Below, piece by piece: positions 6,775 to 15,928 of a DNA stretch of 44,319 nt. Under the pieces are notes generated by a model. The model did not search any database, had not been told where the DNA came from, and saw nothing but the letters and a program-made list of their open reading frames with translations. Position 1 is the first letter of the stretch; each line of letters begins with the position of its first letter. Both the position numbers and the translations under genes were made by a program. Origin of the DNA: an uncultured Mollicutes bacterium (GTDB taxonomy: Bacteria > Bacillota_I > Bacilli_A > RFN20 > CAG-826); NCBI GenBank assembly GCA_900549975.1, contig URQK01000003.1, forward strand, positions 1 to 44,319, in the 5' to 3' direction.

Positions 6775-9384
6775 TTAATCAATGAGTTTTTTAACTAAAT
6801 CATTAACTTCACTTAATTTCGATAAGTCTTTACCAGCACCTGTTGCTAAATCCGGTCTTCCTCCACCTGATCCTAAAAGTAAGTTAGCAACACTCTTTAC
6901 AATAACTCCAGCTTTAAGTCCAGAAGCCATGGCTTCTTTAGTTAAAGCACAAGTAATTGGATAGTTACCATTTTCTTCACCAATTAAAACAATAATACCA
7001 TCATCAAATTTGGTTTTTAATTCATCAATAATTTTAATTAATGAAGCACGATTAGTATTAGGTAAATACTTAACCAATAAGTGGTGTCCATTAAATACTC
7101 CAAATTCTTCCATTAAAGATTTAGACATTAATAAAGCTTGTTTTTCTTCAAGAACTTTCACTTGATTTCTTAAGTCTTCTTTTTCTTTAATTAAAGATTT
7201 TAAGCGTAAGTTATTTTCATTAATGGAATTAGCGTTTAATAATGCTTTTTGTTCTAATAACATTAATTCTTTTTGTTTTAATAAACGATATGCTTCAAAT
7301 CCAGTGCGAAGTTGAATTCTTCTAATTCCTGAAGCAATGGCTTCTTCAAATTCAATTGCAAATACACCAATATCTTTAGTGTTTTTCACATGTGTACCAC
7401 CACAAAATTCTTTAGACACATCACCAAAACAAACGACACGAACAACATCGCCATATTTTTCATTAAATAAGGCAGTTGCGTTCAATTTCTTTGCTTCTTC
7501 AATTGGTAAAACTTTTGTTTCTTCTTCAATAGAAGCACTTATCATTTCATTGACAGCCTTTTCAATTTCATTTAATTCACTATCACTAACTTTAGCAAAA
7601 TGTGAGAAGTCAAAACGCGCGTATTCCTCATTAACAAAGCTGCCTTCTTGGTGAACGTGGTTTCCTAATACTTTTACTAAAGCCGCTTGAAGTAAGTGTG
7701 ATGCTGAGTGATTAGCCATAATTTTATGTCTTTTTACTTCATCAATTGTTAAAGTGAATTCATCACCTAATTTAACACTTCCAAAATCTAAAGTAACATG
7801 ATGTAAGTGTTGTCCGCGTGGTGCTTTAAAGACATTTTCCACACGCATAGAAGTATTATCATTAGCAATAACACCAGTATCACTAACTTGTCCGCCCATT
7901 TCTGCATAGAAAGGAGTTTGATCAAATACTACTTCGCCACTTTCTTTAATTTCATCTACTTTTTCGCCATTAATAAATAATCCAACAACTTTTGCTTTAC
8001 ATGTAGTCTCATCATATAAGAATGTCGAAGGTGCTTCAAATTCTAATAAATCTTTAGCTTGTTTATTCATACTTTGCAAATTACCACGAGCGTTTCTTGC
8101 ACGTTCTTTTTGTTTTTGCATTTCTGCTTTAAATCCTTCTTCATCTACTTTAACATTTGCTTCTAAACAAATTTCTTTTGTTAATTCGACTGGGAAACCA
8201 TAAGTATCATATAACTTAAAGGCATCTTCTCCGCTAAGAACATCTTTTCCTTCAATCATTTTACGAAGTAAAGCTTCGCCGCTATTTAAAGTAGATAAGA
8301 ATTTTTCTTCTTCGGCTTTAACAATTTTAGAAACATAATCAACTTTTTCTTCTAAGTATGGATAGAAATCTTTCATATTATCAGCACACACTCTAACAAG
8401 ATGATACATAAATGGTTTATCAATTCCTAATTTACGACCAAATCTTACTGCACGACGTAAGATTCTTCTTAAAACATAGCCTCTCCCTTCATTTGAGAAA
8501 GTTGCTCCATCCGAAAGTGCAAATGTACAAGTTCTAATATGATCAGCAATAACGCGGTATGCCATCTTATGTTCATCATCATAAGGATATTTAGCAAGTT
8601 TTTCAGTTTCTTTGATAATCGGCATAAATAAGTCAGTTTCAAAGTTCGTTTCTGTATCTTGCATAATACAAGCTAAACGCTCTAAACCAGCACCAGTATC
8701 AATATTTTTATTTGGTAATTCTTTATAATCTTTACGATCCACACCAGTTACGGCATTATATTGGGAGAAAACAATATTCCAAATTTCAATATAACGATCA
8801 TTTTCAATATCTTCTTTTAATAATCTTAATCCTAAATGATCTGGATCATATTTTTCACCACGATCAAAGAATATTTCGGTATCTGGTCCACAAGGTCCTT
8901 CACCAATGCACCAGAAGTTATCTTCTAAAGGAATTAAGTGGTCTTCACTAATACCATTCTTCATCCATAATTCTTTACTTGCTTTATCATCTGGGTGATA
9001 AGTAATATAAAGTTTTTCTTTATCAATACCAAAATATTTATCGCTTGTCAATAATTCTACCGCCCAAGGTATTACTTCATTACGGAAATAATCACCTATT
9101 GAGAAGTTACCAAGCATTTCAAAGAATGTATGGTGACGGGCAGTCATACCAACATTTTCAATATCATTAGTGCGTAATGATTTTTGCGCATTAGTAATAC
9201 GTCTATTTGTTGGAATCTCTGTTCCATCAAAATATTTTTTCAAAGCCGCTACACCGGCATTAATCCAAAGTAAAGTTGGATCGTTATTTGGTATTAAAGA
9301 AGCACTAGGTTCAATATAATGTCCTTTGCTCTTCCAGAAATTTAACCAAGTATTTCTGATTTCGTTTGCACTCATTTTTTTCAT
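6775..9384 (-). CDS. alaS: Alanyl-tRNA synthetase
   Basis: 869 residues, close to the bacterial norm of about 870-880. It charges tRNA-Ala. The N-terminal catalytic domain begins with ANEIRNTWLNFWKSKGH and contains the class II motifs (TARHHTFFEMLGNFSIGDYF as motif 2 region). The editing domain has the zinc-binding HSASHLLQAAL and CGGTH motifs that clear Ser/Gly mischarging. The C-terminus has a coiled coil followed by the Gly-rich C-Ala domain (LLGSGGGRPDLATGAGKD). AGGAG lies 11 nt before the ATG at 9384. Expression is controlled by the alanine T-box leader just upstream. It is the first gene of the alaS-ruvX-yrzB operon. No missing residue was noticed. Confidence 0.97.
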   Translation of the reverse strand: MKKMSANEIRNTWLNFWKSKGHYIEPSASLIPNNDPTLLWINAGVAALKKYFDGTEIPTNRRITNAQKSLRTNDIENVGMTARHHTFFEMLGNFSIGDYFRNEVIPWAVELLTSDKYFGIDKEKLYITYHPDDKASKELWMKNGISEDHLIPLEDNFWCIGEGPCGPDTEIFFDRGEKYDPDHLGLRLLKEDIENDRYIEIWNIVFSQYNAVTGVDRKDYKELPNKNIDTGAGLERLACIMQDTETNFETDLFMPIIKETEKLAKYPYDDEHKMAYRVIADHIRTCTFALSDGATFSNEGRGYVLRRILRRAVRFGRKLGIDKPFMYHLVRVCADNMKDFYPYLEEKVDYVSKIVKAEEEKFLSTLNSGEALLRKMIEGKDVLSGEDAFKLYDTYGFPVELTKEICLEANVKVDEEGFKAEMQKQKERARNARGNLQSMNKQAKDLLEFEAPSTFLYDETTCKAKVVGLFINGEKVDEIKESGEVVFDQTPFYAEMGGQVSDTGVIANDNTSMRVENVFKAPRGQHLHHVTLDFGSVKLGDEFTLTIDEVKRHKIMANHSASHLLQAALVKVLGNHVHQEGSFVNEEYARFDFSHFAKVSDSELNEIEKAVNEMISASIEEETKVLPIEEAKKLNATALFNEKYGDVVRVVCFGDVSKEFCGGTHVKNTKDIGVFAIEFEEAIASGIRRIQLRTGFEAYRLLKQKELMLLEQKALLNANSINENNLRLKSLIKEKEDLRNQVKVLEEKQALLMSKSLMEEFGVFNGHHLLVKYLPNTNRASLIKIIDELKTKFDDGIIVLIGEENGNYPITCALTKEAMASGLKAGVIVKSVANLLLGSGGGRPDLATGAGKDLSKLSEVNDLVKKLID

Positions 9385-9410
9385 AATTCACACTCTCCTA
9401 AACATAAAAA

Positions 9411-9620
9411 AACGTTCCTTAAAAAATTATATAAGGAACGATAATAATCGCGGTACCATCCTAATTCACTACCATTAGTGCACTTAATTTACTTTAACGC
9501 AGTTAACGTCGAGTTTTGCTCGCTCTTAGAAGTGGCTCATTTAAGTTGATATCAATCTTTTTCACCGCTAGATTGTCTCTAATAAATCAATACTTAAATT
9601 TCTTCTTCCTCATTGATTTC
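9411..9620 (-). promoter_or_regulatory. T-box riboswitch leader of alaS (specifier GCC, Ala)
   Basis: The minus-strand leader contains the T-box core AATTAGGATGGTACCGCG (9466-9449), whose UGGU can pair with the ACCA end of uncharged tRNA-Ala. Stem I is recognisable: TTTAAGT/ACTTAAA (9598-9592 with 9546-9540), an AGAGA motif, and a distal hairpin CAATCT/AGATTG. Below it, GAAG/CTTC encloses a loop whose 3' side contains TGAGCCA. GCC at 9536-9534 is therefore my proposed specifier, an alanine codon matching alaS. The terminator is CGTTCCTT/AAGGAACG (9440-9413) plus T7. Uncharged tRNA-Ala should favour the antiterminator and allow alaS expression. Confidence 0.9.
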
Positions 9621-9626
9621 GAGGGT

Positions 9627-9635
9627 ATTATAGCA
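9627..9635 (-). promoter_or_regulatory. Extended -10 promoter for the alaS T-box transcript
   Basis: On the minus strand TGCTATAAT (9635-9627) is a consensus extended -10 element. No good -35 is present upstream, which is typical of extended -10 promoters. It lies immediately before the predicted T-box leader. Confidence 0.65.
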
Positions 9636-9697
9636 TATTTAAAAATTTTTAAAATACTTTTTAGTATTTTTATCAATAAATTGGTTATTTAGTGATA

Positions 9698-10831
9698 CTA
9701 AATATCAATTCTTTTGTTTTTGTAATATACTTGGTCAATTATGCCTCCACCTAAGCAAATATCTCCATCATATAACACCGCCGCTTGACCAGTAGTTACA
9801 GCTTTATATGGTTCATCATGTATTAATTCAATAGTGGTTTCATCAATAATATGCACTGTTACCCCTAAATCTTTTTGACGATATCTAAACTTACATCCTA
9901 CATGCATATTTTCTTTTGGAAATACATTATTAAAGACGCAATTTTTAACAATTGTACGATCCGATAATAAATGCTCATCTTCATTACCAGAAGCCACATA
10001 AAGAATATTTTTCTTTACATCTTTTTTAACGACAAACCAGCTATTAGCGACTCTACCACTAATACCACCAATACCTAAACCACGACGTTGACCAATAGTG
10101 TAATATAAAACACCATCATGATGGCCTACTACTTCTAAAGTGTTGACATCAACAATATCACCTTTTTTAGCGGGAATGTAATTTTTCAAAAATTCTTTGA
10201 AGTTTCTTTCACCAATAAAACACACACCCGTGGAATCTTTTTTATCCGCAACATTAAGTTCTAACTCATGAGCGATTTTACGTACTTCCGTTTTATCTAT
10301 ATCTCCTAATGGGAATAAACAAGAAGCAATTTGTTCTTGATTTAATTGCGATAAGAAATATGTTTGGTCTTTATTTTGATCATAAGATTTATAAAGAAAA
10401 GTTTTTCCATCTTTATCAACTCTTTTAGCATAATGTCCTGTAGCGATATAATCGCAACCTTTTGATTTAGCAAATTTTAAGAAAGCATCAAACTTAATAT
10501 ATTTATTACAAAAGATATCAGGATTTGGAGTTCTTCCGTTTTCATATTCTTTTAAGAAATATGTAAATACTTCATCCCAATATTCTTTAATAAAATCAAT
10601 ACGAAATAATTCTATTCCTAATTTAGCTGCAACTTTTTTAGCATCTTCATAGTCAGCTTCTTGCGGACAGCAATCATTATTTAAAGTTGGATTACCTAAA
10701 AAATCACCATTAGCAATAGCGTCCCAGTTACGCATAAATCCCGCGACGACATCATAGCCTTGTTTTTTTAATAAATATGCCGCAACTGCGGAATCCACTC
10801 CGCCTGATAATCCAATCATTACTTTAGTCAT
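9698..10831 (-). CDS. mnmA: tRNA 2-thiouridylase MnmA
   Basis: 377 residues. MnmA thiolates U34 of Lys, Glu and Gln tRNAs using ATP and a persulfide relay. The ATP pyrophosphatase loop is SGGVDS (9-14). Catalytic Cys108 lies in NPDIFCNKYIKF and the partner Cys204 in TGVCFIGERNF. HYAKR and YTIGQRRGLGIGG are further family signatures, and the C-terminal PUA-like barrel is complete. AAGGAG lies within the end of dtd, and the start overlaps the dtd stop by 8 bp, so expression is coupled. No dedicated terminator stem was found after the stop. Confidence 0.96.
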   Translation of the reverse strand: MTKVMIGLSGGVDSAVAAYLLKKQGYDVVAGFMRNWDAIANGDFLGNPTLNNDCCPQEADYEDAKKVAAKLGIELFRIDFIKEYWDEVFTYFLKEYENGRTPNPDIFCNKYIKFDAFLKFAKSKGCDYIATGHYAKRVDKDGKTFLYKSYDQNKDQTYFLSQLNQEQIASCLFPLGDIDKTEVRKIAHELELNVADKKDSTGVCFIGERNFKEFLKNYIPAKKGDIVDVNTLEVVGHHDGVLYYTIGQRRGLGIGGISGRVANSWFVVKKDVKKNILYVASGNEDEHLLSDRTIVKNCVFNNVFPKENMHVGCKFRYRQKDLGVTVHIIDETTIELIHDEPYKAVTTGQAAVLYDGDICLGGGIIDQVYYKNKRIDI

Positions 10832-11285
10832 TTTTAATCAACTCCTTGCTATCATAAATCATCGTAAACGGTCCATCATTAACTAACGCTACTTTCATAT
10901 CAGCGCCAAATACTCCAGTTTTTATTTCTTTATGATATAAATCAAATAAACATTTATTAAAATATTCATATAATTTTTTAGCTTCTTCTGGTCTTAAAGC
11001 ATTGACAAAAGATGGACGATTACCTTTATGCATATCACCATATAAAGTAAATTGCGAAACCGATAAAATATCGCCATCAATATCACTAAGTGATTTGTTA
11101 GTAAGACCTGATTCATCCATAAATACACGAGACTTAATAATCTTTGAAGCTATCTTTAAGGCGATATCTTCATTATCACCATAAGTAAATCCCACTAATA
11201 AGACAAATCCTCTATTAATACTAGAATAAACCTTACCATCAATAGATAAATTAGCATTTAAAACATTTTGTACAATAACTCGCAT
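10824..11285 (-). CDS. dtd: D-aminoacyl-tRNA deacylase
   Basis: 153 residues, family size about 145-150. DTD hydrolyses D-amino acids (and mischarged Gly) from tRNA. The substrate-pocket motifs are present: SQFTLYGD near residue 80 (family SQFTLY) and NDGPFTMIYDS near 137 (family N-x-GP-V/F-T with the cis Gly-Pro). GFVLLVGF and GLTNKSLSD fit the family. The ribosome site is weak (GGTGA). It is the first gene of a two-gene operon with mnmA, overlapping it by 8 bp, and is divergent from rarA across a short gap. Confidence 0.94.
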   Translation of the reverse strand: MRVIVQNVLNANLSIDGKVYSSINRGFVLLVGFTYGDNEDIALKIASKIIKSRVFMDESGLTNKSLSDIDGDILSVSQFTLYGDMHKGNRPSFVNALRPEEAKKLYEYFNKCLFDLYHKEIKTGVFGADMKVALVNDGPFTMIYDSKELIKND

Positions 11286-11353
11286 ATAATCACCGCTTTT
11301 ATTATAGAGACTTTTTCAAAAAAATGATATATTAATGTGTGGAGTTGATGATT

Positions 11354-12613
11354 ATGAAAGCACCTTTAGCGTTTCGTATGCGTCCAAAAACTTTAGATAA
11401 AGTACTTGGACAACACGATTTATTATCGGAAAATGGCTTTTTAACTAATTGTGTTAAAAATGACACCATTGTATCAATGATATTTTTTGGCCCTCCAGGA
11501 GTAGGAAAAACTACACTTGCAGAAGCTTTTGCTAATACTTTAAAAGTACACGCTATTAAACTTAACGCTGTTACAAGTAATAAAAAAGATATTGAACAAG
11601 CTATTGAAGAAGTAAAACTTTATAATCGTTCCATCATTATTATGGATGAAATTCATCGTCTTAATAAAGATAAGCAAGATATTTTGCTTCCTTATTTAGA
11701 AGATGGGAGTGTCTTTATTATTGGCGCTACTACATCTAATCCATATATTGCTATTAATCCGGCGATTAGAAGCCGTACGCACCTATTAGAAGTTAAGCCA
11801 TTAAATAAAGAAGATGTTGTTATCGGATTAAAAAGAGCAATTAGTGATAAAAATGGCTTAAATAACAGTATCACTATTACAGATGACGCTCTTAACTTAC
11901 TCGCAGAGCTTAGTGGTGGCGATATGCGCTTTGCTTTAAATTACTTAGAAATATTGTCGTTATCTCAATATAAAAATAATATTGATGTAAATGTTGTTAA
12001 AGAAATAATTAAAGTACCTAATTACTTAATAGATAATGATGAAAATGGCCATTATGATGCCGTATCTGCTTTACAAAAATCCATTCGTGGATCTGATGTT
12101 AATGCTAGTTTATATTATTTAGCAAGATTATGTGCTGCGAATGACTTAGATTCTATTGAACGTCGTTTATTAGTTATTGCTTATGAAGATATTGGTTTAG
12201 CTAATCCTAATGCCGTTAATAGAACTCATAACGCTATTGAGGCTGCTAAAAAAGTTGGCTTCCCTGAAGCAGTTATTCCTCTAGGATTTATCGTTAGCGA
12301 ATTAGCGCTTTCTCCAAAATCTAGAGCAAGTTGTGACGCTATGCATCGAGCGATGGATTTAGCAAAAGAAAAGCCATTAGATGTTTTAGATTATTTAAAA
12401 TTAACACCAGTTAATAAAAATGAGGAAGATTTATATCCTTATGATCGCCCTGATTTATGGGAAAAGATACAATATCTTCCTAATTTAATCAAAAATACAA
12501 AGTTCTATATACCTAGCAATAATTCTAGTTATGAACGAGCATTAAATGAAAATTATGCACGTTTAAATAAAATAACTCGCTCGACAAACTTAAGAGAACT
12601 AAAGAAGCATTAA
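11354..12613 (+). CDS. rarA: Replication-associated recombination protein A (AAA+ ATPase)
   Basis: About 419 residues from the ATG at 11354 (GGAG 9 nt upstream; in-frame GTG 11339 and ATG 11348 are alternatives, but homologues begin near PLAFRMRPKTLD). RarA/MgsA acts at stalled replication forks. AAA+ motifs: Walker A GPPGVGKTT, Walker B IIIMDEIHRLNK, sensor 1 GATTSNP and the arginine-finger region AIRSRTHLLEV. The C-terminal clamp-loader-like and tetramerisation domain includes DVNASLYYLARL and IAYEDIGLANPNA. It is a single plus-strand gene between minus-strand genes and ends inside its own terminator. Confidence 0.95.
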   Translation: MKAPLAFRMRPKTLDKVLGQHDLLSENGFLTNCVKNDTIVSMIFFGPPGVGKTTLAEAFANTLKVHAIKLNAVTSNKKDIEQAIEEVKLYNRSIIIMDEIHRLNKDKQDILLPYLEDGSVFIIGATTSNPYIAINPAIRSRTHLLEVKPLNKEDVVIGLKRAISDKNGLNNSITITDDALNLLAELSGGDMRFALNYLEILSLSQYKNNIDVNVVKEIIKVPNYLIDNDENGHYDAVSALQKSIRGSDVNASLYYLARLCAANDLDSIERRLLVIAYEDIGLANPNAVNRTHNAIEAAKKVGFPEAVIPLGFIVSELALSPKSRASCDAMHRAMDLAKEKPLDVLDYLKLTPVNKNEEDLYPYDRPDLWEKIQYLPNLIKNTKFYIPSNNSSYERALNENYARLNKITRSTNLRELKKH

Positions 12614-12630
12614 GTGTGTGCTTCTTTTTT
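12601..12630 (+). terminator. Terminator of rarA
   Basis: AAAGAAGCA (12601-12609) pairs with TGCTTCTTT (12619-12627), followed by T residues. The rarA stop codon lies in the loop. Confidence 0.85.
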
Positions 12631-12784
12631 ATTGTCTTAACATATCATTATTGAAAATCTTAAATAACTTCACTCTCTAAATTTTGTATGTTTGCTAGAT
12701 TTATAATTCTTCTAATTTAAAAAATCCTTCAAATCATGAATTTAATTTTATCTCAACTAGTCATCTTTTTTTCTCAAAAAGTAT

Positions 12785-13486
12785 TTAATCAAGTTGCTCA
12801 ATAACTATTATTTCTTTTGTACTTTCATTTCTAAAAAAATAATGTATTACATCTTTTAACGGATAGCCATCTTGATATAAAAAAGTTAAAGGTGTTTTAC
12901 CAATTATTGGCCATTCGCATCCTTGCATCCATCTTGGAGGATATTTTTCATATTTAAATAATTCTTTTGCTTTTTCTTTAGCTATCTTTTTAGTCTTAGT
13001 TTTACTAAGACCTTTCGGTATAAAACTTAAAAAGTAATCAATAAAATCATAATGTAAATTAGGTAACAAAGCATATCTTGGAAAGACATCTGCTAAAAAA
13101 TTAAATAAATCTACATCTTCATTTTTATAAACAGGTCTCTTTTTTCTGCGCAGTTTGTTATCAAAATATATTTTGATTGCTCTAAATACTTCTAAGCGGT
13201 CATCCAAACAATTAAGATTAGCGTTATGTAATTTATCATGCCACCTTATTTTTGCTGGAACATTATTATATCCTTCTTTATCGACATTTTTATAATATTT
13301 AATCATAATTTTGCCATTTTCTAAAACATCTTGCAAAGCAATATCTTTTTGATACATTTTATAAAAATCAAGTGTATTTATATTTCCAACCGCAAACGAA
13401 AACAATATTTCATTTGCTCTTTTTATTTCTGCTTTTTTTAACTTTTTTTCTTTAATCTTATTAATTAATTTTTCAAATAATTTCAT
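12785..13486 (-). CDS. Unknown protein, candidate immunity protein for the adjacent RHS toxin
   Basis: 233 residues; I do not recognise a named domain. The N-terminal 25 residues are strongly basic (KLINKIKEKKLKKAEIKR). The rest is mixed alpha/beta, soluble, with no signal or membrane segment. The best landmark is PRWMQGCEWPIIGKTPLTFL near residue 192, followed by a strand-rich end (KEIIVIEQLD); a PRW-Q..EWP pattern followed by a FLYQ strand recalls cytosolic immunity-type proteins, but that is only a resemblance. GAGGAAA lies about 6 nt before the ATG. Position is the strongest clue: same strand, 117 bp downstream of an RHS gene with a nuclease-like tip, where cognate immunity genes normally sit. 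Function inferred from context only. Confidence 0.6.
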   Translation of the reverse strand: MKLFEKLINKIKEKKLKKAEIKRANEILFSFAVGNINTLDFYKMYQKDIALQDVLENGKIMIKYYKNVDKEGYNNVPAKIRWHDKLHNANLNCLDDRLEVFRAIKIYFDNKLRRKKRPVYKNEDVDLFNFLADVFPRYALLPNLHYDFIDYFLSFIPKGLSKTKTKKIAKEKAKELFKYEKYPPRWMQGCEWPIIGKTPLTFLYQDGYPLKDVIHYFFRNESTKEIIVIEQLD

Positions 13487-13558
13487 TTATATTTCCTCAT
13501 GATATTCTTATATTTAGTAATTATATTTACAACAATATTTTTTAAATGTATCAAGAAA

Positions 13559-13594
13559 TTAGGCAAATATGAATTGTTTTAAATATTTGCCTAA
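13559..13594. terminator. 12-bp perfect stem-loop between RHS toxin and candidate immunity gene
   Basis: TTAGGCAAATAT (13559-13570) is perfectly complementary to ATATTTGCCTAA (13583-13594), with a 12-nt loop. It starts 10 bp after the RHS stop codon. The trailing T-run is poor on both strands, so it may be a weak terminator or an mRNA-stabilising hairpin separating toxin and immunity expression. Confidence 0.55.
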
Positions 13595-13603
13595 TTGATT
13601 TAA

Positions 13604-14944
13604 TTATTTAAAGAAGAATAGTTTCATTAGCCATCCTAATACATCTATTATCTCTCTAGGCTGGCTAAATCCTCCTTGGCCTCTCCCATAACCAAGCACA
13701 TGATGTATTGCTTTATGTTCTGTTATTTCTATTGGTTCAATTCGATATAAATCTGATCCAAATCTGCCATAAGGATGATGCATAACATATCCTTCAGGAG
13801 TTAAACCTTTTAAAATTTTATCATTATCATGGAAATCTCCGCCTTCAATATTTGCTAATTCTTTCCATTTCTTTTTTCTATACGCATCATAACTCATATC
13901 TGGCTTCCATAATTGATCTAAGTATGCAATATAGCCAGCATATCCAAATGATGCTCCCATCATTACTGTTGTTTCAAGTACATAGCCGCCCATTTCTTCC
14001 ATTCTATTTATTGAATAGGAATAAGTAGAGCCTCTTAATTCTGATGTCGCAATATTTACAGCATTATATAGTAATGAACCTGTATATACCATTGCAGCAC
14101 CCACAAATGCAAAACTTAAAACAGTAGTCGTTGCACCACCAAACGCTATTCCACATAGTGCAGAATATATAGCAACACCTGCAGCAAGCACACTACCAGC
14201 ACTCGCAACTAATGCAATACCTAACGCAACAACTATTAGTCCACCAAGTATCCAATGCCACCAAGCATGTCCACTCGGATCAACATACATAACTGGATTA
14301 TTATTACAATACATATAAAGATTTAATCCATTAATCTGTCCTTTTGTTTCATCTAATATAGTTAAAACATCTGGACTTATAAATCTTCCTATACTTGGAT
14401 CATAATATCTAGCATTTAAATAATATAATCCTGTTTCATTATCATAATAATATCCTCTATACCTAAATGGGTTGGTATTTAGGATTGTCTTTTCTTCTTC
14501 ACTACTATTATCTTTATATTTTACGTAACATTTTCCATAAGCATCATAAGCATACCCTCCTACCTCATTGCCTAAACTATCATATATTCCGATTATATCT
14601 CCTTGTATGTTTCGTCTATATATGTAGTTACTTGTCTCGCCGTCTTTATTATAAGTAAAGCCTACTAACTTATTCAAGACATAATGATAATTTATTATTG
14701 TAGTACTTGTTCCTTCTACTATTTTTTCTTGTAGTATTTGTGTTCCATTAACTACATAATTATGTGTTTTTCCATTAACTACTTTCTTTGTTCTTATACT
14801 ATTAATATCATAAGTATAATTAATAGTACCAGAGCCATCTTTATATGTTAATAATTCACCATTACTATTCCAAGTTAACTTATTACCTTTATAAGTTGTT
14901 GGTCTTCCCATTGTATCATATGTTATTTCTAATCCATGCTTTGA
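13604..14944 (-). CDS. 5'-truncated RHS-repeat protein with HNH-like C-terminal toxin domain
   Basis: An open frame of 446 codons begins just after an in-frame TAG at 14947-14945; the first ATG is at 14911. RHS/YD-repeat text is present from the very first codons (EITYDTMGRPTTY), so the N-terminal shell and any export domain are missing and there is no credible ribosome site. The core ends with the RHS hallmark LYYLNARYYDPSIGRFISPD and NNNPVMYVDPSGH (about residue 205). A hydrophobic stretch of about 90 residues follows, then the variable tip. The last 60 residues contain GYVMHHPYGRFGSDLYRIEP and EHKAIHHVLGYGRG: a His-His pair at 378-379 (numbered from ATG 14911), then His399 and His403/404, resembling HNH/endonuclease VII-type toxins. 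Probably a silent or displaced tip module rather than an expressed toxin. Confidence 0.75.
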   Translation of the reverse strand, partial: SKHGLEITYDTMGRPTTYKGNKLTWNSNGELLTYKDGSGTINYTYDINSIRTKKVVNGKTHNYVVNGTQILQEKIVEGTSTTIINYHYVLNKLVGFTYNKDGETSNYIYRRNIQGDIIGIYDSLGNEVGGYAYDAYGKCYVKYKDNSSEEEKTILNTNPFRYRGYYYDNETGLYYLNARYYDPSIGRFISPDVLTILDETKGQINGLNLYMYCNNNPVMYVDPSGHAWWHWILGGLIVVALGIALVASAGSVLAAGVAIYSALCGIAFGGATTTVLSFAFVGAAMVYTGSLLYNAVNIATSELRGSTYSYSINRMEEMGGYVLETTVMMGASFGYAGYIAYLDQLWKPDMSYDAYRKKKWKELANIEGGDFHDNDKILKGLTPEGYVMHHPYGRFGSDLYRIEPIEITEHKAIHHVLGYGRGQGGFSQPREIIDVLGWLMKLFFFK

Positions 14945-14979
14945 CTAAATTTTACATTTACATTTTATTCATTCTAAAA

Positions 14980-15867
14980 TCAAAAAATAAAATTCAATAA
15001 ATATCCCATTAATAAACCCGTTAATGCCACGATAAGTAAGACAATTAGATTATTTTTTAAATTACTTTTGCTTTTAAATAAATAAACAAATCCTAATCCA
15101 GCATTACAAATTAATCCAGCAATACACGTACCAAATGTAATATGGCCAGCAATATATAAATCAGAAATTATAACCGAACTAGCGCAATTAGGAATTAAAC
15201 CCACCAATACAGCAAATAATGGAGCAAGTCCACTATTTTGAGTTAAAAATGCACTAATATTTTCTTCTTTTACATAATAAACTAATATTCCAAAAACTAC
15301 ATTTATAACAAGTACATATGCAAATATTTTTAAAGAATGTAATAAAGGATGTAATAAATATTTATGAAATTTGCTTTCATTTTCATCATGATTTGATTCA
15401 ATTTCATGATGACAACATCCGACATGAACTTCTTCTTCATGTTCACAGTGCTCTTCATGACTAAGAACTTCTTTATGAGATTTAGTATAAATAATATCAA
15501 TTAAGAAACCCACTAAGAAAGCAACAATAAATTTACTACCTAATAATGGTAGAGCCATTAAGAATTTATCACTACTAGATAAAAATATTGGTAAAGCTTC
15601 ATCACTACACGCAATAAATACCGCAACTAAAGTGCCCATAGTGATATGTCTTTTTAAATATAAATCAGCGGCAATTACCGAAAACCCACATTGAGGAATT
15701 AAACCAAACAATGCTCCTAATAATACTGAAAATTTACTTTTTTTAGATATTTTATCCGCTAATTTCTTTTCAAAAAATGAAATTAAAATATACATTATAA
15801 AAACAACTAATAGAACTTTTAAACTATCTATTAATGCATCTAATAATACTTCTAACATATACTTCAC
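14980..15867 (-). CDS. Putative heavy-metal/manganese exporter (ArsP_2-type permease)
   Basis: 295 residues with about eight to ten membrane segments arranged as an inverted repeat: GLIPQCGFSVIAADLYLKR in the first half matches GLIPNCASSVIISDLYIAG in the second. This duplicated GLIP-x-C motif is typical of the permease family called ArsP_2 or putative manganese transporter. A cytosolic loop at about residues 130-165 is rich in His, Glu and Cys (HEEHCEHEEE, then GCCHHE), suited to metal binding. AAGGAAG lies 8 nt before the ATG. It is separated from the upstream GNAT gene by a terminator. The metal cannot be told from sequence. Confidence 0.78.
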   Translation of the reverse strand: MKYMLEVLLDALIDSLKVLLVVFIMYILISFFEKKLADKISKKSKFSVLLGALFGLIPQCGFSVIAADLYLKRHITMGTLVAVFIACSDEALPIFLSSSDKFLMALPLLGSKFIVAFLVGFLIDIIYTKSHKEVLSHEEHCEHEEEVHVGCCHHEIESNHDENESKFHKYLLHPLLHSLKIFAYVLVINVVFGILVYYVKEENISAFLTQNSGLAPLFAVLVGLIPNCASSVIISDLYIAGHITFGTCIAGLICNAGLGFVYLFKSKSNLKNNLIVLLIVALTGLLMGYLLNFIF

Positions 15868-15900
15868 TTCCTTACAAATTTTATTGTACCCATAAACAAG

Positions 15901-15924
15901 ATAAAAAGCACTGTGGCCAGTGCT
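15901..15924 (-). terminator. Terminator after the GNAT gene
   Basis: On the minus strand AGCACTG (15924-15918) pairs with CAGTGCT (15913-15907) around a TGGC-type tetraloop and is followed by TTTTTAT. It lies just after the GNAT stop codon. Confidence 0.8.
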
Positions 15925-15928
15925 AATA

